In this document: positions 59,602 to 64,000 of the stretch, piece by piece
Layout of the letters: every line of letters starts with the position of its first letter
How positions within the stretch are numbered: the stretch's first letter is position 1
Assembly: GCA_028622995.1 (NCBI GenBank)
Contig: JAJQJQ010000072.1
Location: forward strand, 558,001-622,000
Direction: 5' to 3'
DNA: 64,000 bases
Origin: Panagrolaimus kolymaensis
Taxonomy: Eukaryota; Nematoda; Chromadorea; Rhabditida; Panagrolaimidae
Notes under the pieces: generated by a model
Database searches by the model: none
What the model saw: only the letters and a program-made list of their open reading frames with translations
Told to the model about the DNA's origin: nothing
Position numbers and translations under genes: made by a program

Positions 59602-61515
59602 ATGGAAAAAGGTACTTACAAAACCCGAAATAATTCATTTCCATTAACATCCATCAAAGAAAAATCTGATCATCTTCTTTCTGAACTGGACGAATCACAA
59701 ACGAATAAAAGTATATCTTCTGGATCATCCGAACATCCTGATTACACATTTGAAAATGGAGTATTTGTAAAGAAGAAAGGTTTAAGTTGGCCTATCACAG
59801 GATTATTTGTGGTGGGTGATATGGCGGGAGGAGGCCTTGTAGCTCTTCCGACTGCCATGATCCAATTAGGTAGGTTCGTTTTGTTTAATTGGTTTTTTCA
59901 TGTCAAAATTGTTTTTGAAATGTTTTAGGAATTATCTTTGGAATGGCTTTTCTTTTGATTATGAATGTATTAACGATGTTTACATCATTTATGCTTGGAT
60001 CTTCATGGAATATTCTTATTCGTCGATGGCCTGAATATCGATCACATTGTCGAAAAGTGTGTTACATTACTATGCTTTTGTCTTTTAATTAATGGATCCT
60101 CCAAATTTTAGCCTTATCCTGAAATGGCGTATCGTGCAATGGGACCTCTTTGTAAGACTCTTGTTTCTGTATGTATTGATGTAACTCAATTTGGAATTGC
60201 TGTGGTGTATTTGTTACTTTCTGCAAAGAACATCCATGACGCCATCAAATCTTTCTCTGATGCCGAAATAAGCTTTTGTTATGTCATTTTGATTGTTGCT
60301 GTTTCTTTGATGCCAATTTTATTCTTAAAATCTCCACAAGATTTCTGGTGGGCTGTTGTTCTTGCAATGTTTACAACTGCTTGTGCCATCATTCTCATTC
60401 TTATTGGATCTACTATTGATTTCGGTGAATGTCATAAAGATCTTCATACTCCCAAATTTCGAATAACCAATTATTTCCTTGGTCTTGGTACTCTTCTATT
60501 TTCATATGGTGGTCATTCAGCTTTTCCTACAATTCAACATGATATGAAAAAACCATCTGAATTTAATAAAAGTACTATTCTCGCATTTGCAAGTATGTTT
60601 TCTTTATTCTTATTTGCAGCTTTACAGTGTTTTTTGTTTTTAGTTTTATTATGCATGTATGCTCCTGTATGTATTATGGGTTATGTTACTTATGGTGATT
60701 CGCTTCGTGATTCTGTAATTAATTCAATTCAAACTCAATGGATTCAACAAGCTGTGAATTTACTTATTACCATACATTGCATTTTGACATTAACAATTAT
60801 TTTTAATCCTTTAAATCAAGAAATCGAAGATTTATTGAATGTGCCACAAAGTTAGTTTAATATTCTAATTATGTAGCTTATACGTGATCCTTAATCTTAT
60901 CTTCTCCTTTTTTTCATTAACTCACATGTTATTTTTAGGATTTGGTATCAAGCGTGTTCTTGTTCGTACAACAATGATGGTGGCAGTTGCTTTTGTTGCA
61001 GAATCTGTTCCAACATTTGGTCCATTGCTTGATCTTATGGGTGGTACTACTCTTGCTTTAACATGCTTAATTCTTCCTCCTATTTTCTATGTATTCCTAA
61101 TATCTGGTGAGAAAAAAGCAGAGAAAATGAAAATTGCTCAAGGATATCAAGATGAAAAGGATTTTGAACCTTTAAGCTTCTCAGAAATGGTAAAAGAAGC
61201 TCCAAAACTAGCTTTAATTATTTCTGGAATCATTGTTGGTAAGTTTTGGCATACTCTAATGGTTCAAACTAATCTTTTATGTTTTTAGCCGTTGGCTTCT
61301 TCGGTGGTTTAGCTGCAACATATTCTGCTATCAATGAACTTTCAACCACTCAATTCAAAATTCCATGCTATGTTCAACCATTTGTTTCTCAAACAGCAGA
61401 AAATTCAACTGCATCGACAAATTGTTGTGGAAAGTATCAAAATATCACATCTCATCATGGCGTCACTTGCAGCGATACTAAATTGGACTTTTATGGGAAA
61501 CGTAATGAACTTTGA
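59602..61515 (+). CDS. Amino-acid transporter (Aa_trans family, SLC36-like)
   Basis: Six exons, 59602-59869, 59929-60056, 60112-60592, 60644-60850, 60939-61238 and 61289-61515, encode 536 residues. The cytosolic N-terminus (~65 residues) precedes about ten membrane segments. The first includes the family-typical GLFVVGDMAGGGLVALPTAM. Others include FLLIMNVLTMFTSFMLGSSW, YVILIVAVSLMPILF, VVLAMFTTACAIILILIG, LLFSYGGHSAFPTIQHDM (a hallmark of the family), GYVTYGD, NLLITIHCILTLTIIFNPLN and PTFGPLLDLMGGTTLALTCL. Near the C-terminus there is a Cys/Asn-glycosylation loop (NSTASTNCCGKYQNIT). Intron 60593-60643 is 51 bp and open in frame. The substrate cannot be read from the sequence. Confidence 0.93.
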
Positions 61516-61758
61516 AGAGGACAAAGCTTTTATTTTCTAAACTTTATAATACTCGGGTTTATTTTTAAAGAAACATTTATTTGAACGTAAAGACTCTTTT
61601 CCATTTTTGTTTTACTTTTTACTAACCATTAATAAGTTGAGTTATAATAACTTTTTTTAAACTTGTTTGTGTACATATTTTGTTTTGTTTATTTTGTATA
61701 TTACATATGTTTTAAAACAAATAATGAAATAATAAATAGAAAATAATAATAGTGATGA

Positions 61759-62240
61759 TTACTTTTTCTTTGGTGGAACAGAAGCATTTGGACGTGCTGA
61801 TGCATGATTAATTGGAACAACATCTTTTGGATTTGGAGGAGGAGCAGTTGTTTCATTTTTTCGGATTTTCTTTGGTGCACTTGAACTATCGAAAAGATTA
61901 TTTGCTTCTTTATCATCAGCAGCAGCATTCAATGGTTGTTGTTTCTAAAAAAATAAAGACTGAAGGATTTTCCGAAATCATAATCAACGAACCTTTAAAG
62001 CATTTTCAACTTCAAGCTCAAACTTTTCTTTTTTCTTTTTATAAAAATATAAAATGGTAATAAAATATGATCCACCATAACCAAGTAAAGCAGCAAATAT
62101 CAATGAAGCACTAAAAAACGACACAAATAAAATTGAACAAAATCTAAAAAAAAAACTTACATAAAAACACTAAAAAATATTGCATTATCAATATAAATAT
62201 CATCAGAATATTCTTTCAAACAAGTTGGATCAATTTCCAT
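61759..62240 (-). CDS. Small single-pass membrane protein
   Basis: Three exons in transcript order, 62240-62161, 62110-61993 and 61944-61759, encode 127 residues. A short N-terminus (MEIDPTCLKEYSDDIYIDN) precedes one membrane segment (IFFSVFMIASLIFAALLGYG, SYFITILYF), then a Lys-rich stop-transfer (KKKKEKFE). The tail is hydrophilic and Pro-rich, ending ASVPPKKK. It converges on the transporter gene and is divergent from the gene at 62418. Family not recognised. Confidence 0.8.
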
Positions 62241-62417
62241 GATTTATTGATGATAATAAGAAAAAACGAAGAATAACAATTCATCATCATCGCCAATATC
62301 GTTGAAAAGAAAACTAAAAAAAATAAATTATATGCAAATTTTTTTTACCACAAAAAACGCAAAATAATTTTTTTCTTCTTCGCCGACAACACACCTCAAT
62401 GAAATGAAAAAGTTAAA

Positions 62418-62963
62418 ATGCGTTTGTTACATCGCCTAAGAATCTACGTATTTATTATGCTGAATATAATAATATCAACAACATCAATGATGGAACTTCA
62501 AGGTTTTCTTTTCTTCTTTATACTCGAGCTTAATTTTACAATAAACCTTTTTTTAGATCCTGCAATGATTTCAACATCAAACTCCACGATTTTACAAACT
62601 TCAACGTCTGATGAAGGTTATCGACAACTTTTTCAACGATCATCTGATATTTCTGACAAATTTCATAATGGATCACATTCAAATGATAATTCTTCATTAA
62701 ATGGAACTTCAATTACACCAAAAACAGCAATATTTTATCCACAAAATTTGACTTCAGATGATAGTGATACCACCAACAACAACAGAAGCAATAATAATAA
62801 GAAAGAAAAGAAATCTTCAAATCTTCTTGGTTTATGGATAACGATTGGTCTTGCATCTTTTTTATTTTTACTTTCATTAATTCTATCAATTCCTGCTTTA
62901 ATTTGGAGATTACGATATGCTAAAGAAAAAGAAACTTTAAAGGATATCTTTGAATGGAAATAA
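62418..62963 (+). CDS. Small type I membrane protein with Asn-rich ectodomain
   Basis: Two exons, 62418-62502 and 62557-62963, encode 163 residues. A likely signal peptide (MRLLHRLRIYVFIMLNIIIS) precedes a Ser/Asn/Thr-rich ectodomain with several sequons (NST, NGS, NSS-like, NGT, NLT). The membrane segment is LLGLWITIGLASFLFLLSLI, followed by a basic short tail (WRLRYAKEKETLKDIFEWK). The 54-bp intron is open in frame, so unspliced mRNA would give a slightly longer protein. A 177-bp spacer separates it from the divergent gene at 62240. Family not recognised. Confidence 0.78.
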   Translation: MRLLHRLRIYVFIMLNIIISTTSMMELQGFLFFFILELNFTINLFLDPAMISTSNSTILQTSTSDEGYRQLFQRSSDISDKFHNGSHSNDNSSLNGTSITPKTAIFYPQNLTSDDSDTTNNNRSNNNKKEKKSSNLLGLWITIGLASFLFLLSLILSIPALIWRLRYAKEKETLKDIFEWK

Positions 62964-63237
62964 AAAATATTCTTCCTTTTTTTGTATGTGTGTTTTTTGT
63001 TAATAAATTATTGTACACTTTTTTTATTTATGTATGTTAAATCATTCGAAGATGAGAAGAAGCATTTATTTTTTTTCATCAAAGTTGAAAGTTTTGAATT
63101 TCCGGGAAAATTTTTGGCAAAATGGAACCTTCATTTAAAAGTTTCACGGACCTATTTGTTTTCGAGAAAGTTTTCCATTCTTCCAACATTTGTCAATTTT
63201 TTTATTATTAGATTTTGAACGCTATAAATTTATTAAA

Positions 63238-64000
63238 ATGACTCATATTTCTGTTAAAAGACCTCCTGGTGGTGGCGTTGGTGATCAACTTATTGTTAAA
63301 ACGGAGAAACCAAAGCGTAGAAAGCTACAAGAAGCTGCTCCTTCATCATCATCGGATTCGGAAGATGAATCTGAAAATTCGCTCAGCGAATCAACTGAAA
63401 CTGAATCAGAATCAGAACGTAATATCACTGCATTAAAGCCTATAAAAGAATTTGGTGTTAATGTCCAAATTAGAAATGAAGTGAAAGAAGAAAAGCCAAA
63501 AACTAAGGTATGTTTGTTTTTAATACATTTATTTTATTTTATATATGCAAGTTTTTAGCTAACAAGAAAGCAAAAACAGAAGTTAACCCGTGTTGATAGA
63601 TTAAAAAAGATGAAAGAAAGTGTTGCACATTTGAAACTTGGAATGGTTAAACCTGATATTGTTGCTGATCGTGAAAAGGAACGTCTTCTTGCTCATATTG
63701 CTACCAAGTATGTTCATCTTCTCTTTAACATAATCTAAACGTTTATTTTTTTAGAGGTGTTACCCAACTTTTTAATAAAGTTGCAGAAAGACAATCTGAG
63801 ATTGAAAATCAAGCAAAGAAGGCTAAAGCCGATAAGAAACCTGTTAACAAACACTCATTGATGGCTGAACCCGCTCGTCCTCCACTTTCTCATCAACTAA
63901 AAATTCGTGTTCCAATGGGTCCTCCTGCTTCAGTTAAGAAAGAAGAAGACGTAAAGATCGATGGTATAAAAGAAACTGTAACTTTAAATGATACTGACAC
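63238..64000 (+). CDS. RRP15-like ribosome-biogenesis protein (partial at 3' end)
   Basis: Exons 63238-63507, 63559-63707 and 63755 onward past the window edge. The N-terminus is basic then Ser/Glu-rich (SSSSDSEDESENSLSESTET), as expected for a nucleolar protein. The conserved core reads DREKERLLAHIATKGVTQLF followed by NKV, close to the ERxLxRIATRGVVQLFNAV segment of Rrp15-like proteins, which act in 60S subunit maturation. The rest is Lys-rich (QAKKAKADKKPVNKHSLM). A TTATTAG about 25 bp before the ATG may be a spliced-leader site. Confidence 0.82.

Overview
The window looks like a nuclear contig from a free-living nematode, probably a clade IV relative of Panagrolaimus or Panagrellus. This is inferred from the gene content (a six-exon vitellogenin, a BLI-3-type dual oxidase, a CPEB, UGT and glycine-rich secreted proteins), from very short introns (many of 45-60 bp) with TTTTAG or TTTCAG acceptors, and from AT-rich intergenic DNA full of poly-T. 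No species name can be read from the sequence itself. All gene models below are hand-spliced from reading frame, splice dinucleotides and phase. No tRNA, rRNA or CRISPR array was recognised by eye.

Layout. 1-1223: 3' end of a multi-exon gene, perhaps RPAP1-like. 1224-4939: intergenic, with three inverted-repeat elements. 4940-5623: secreted Asn-glycosylated Cys-rich protein. 5624-7541: a long hairpin next to a 16-unit tandem array. 7542-9011: pelota (Dom34). 9012-12515: intergenic with a hAT-like MITE. 12516-15866: a (+) GH38 alpha-mannosidase II start joined head-on, inside its catalytic domain, to a (-) dual oxidase start, so both genes are cut at the same point near 13821-13832. 15867-19480: intergenic with a ~710 bp fold-back element. 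19481-22797 (-): a coiled-coil protein, a secreted Cys-rich peptide and an F-box-like protein. 23466-28869 (-): complete vitellogenin. 30547-31301: glycine-rich secreted protein. 32683-34973: long-chain acyl-CoA synthetase. 35227-37055 (-): two DnaJ-transmembrane genes in a likely operon. 37958-38957: BTB-BACK protein. 39399-40548: repeat protein. 43374-50298: an unknown protein, an F-box-like paralogue, a short CPEB, an unknown 368-residue protein and a third F-box-like paralogue. 50959-52773: UDP-glucuronosyltransferase. 53158-53864: Lys/Pro-rich protein. 53865-55787: repeat-rich spacer. 55788-56578: fourth F-box-like paralogue. 59602-61515: amino-acid transporter. 61759-62963: two small single-pass membrane proteins, divergently arranged. 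63238-64000: start of an RRP15-like gene.

The genes do not form one pathway. The main local themes are a family of four F-box-like proteins with a conserved C-x5-C-x-C-x5-C motif and a conserved phase-2 intron; paired DnaJ membrane proteins that are probably co-transcribed; two well-supported GC-AG introns; and many fold-back or MITE-like elements in the gene-free stretches. The strongest anomaly is the mannosidase/dual-oxidase junction, which is either an inversion breakpoint or an assembly chimera.
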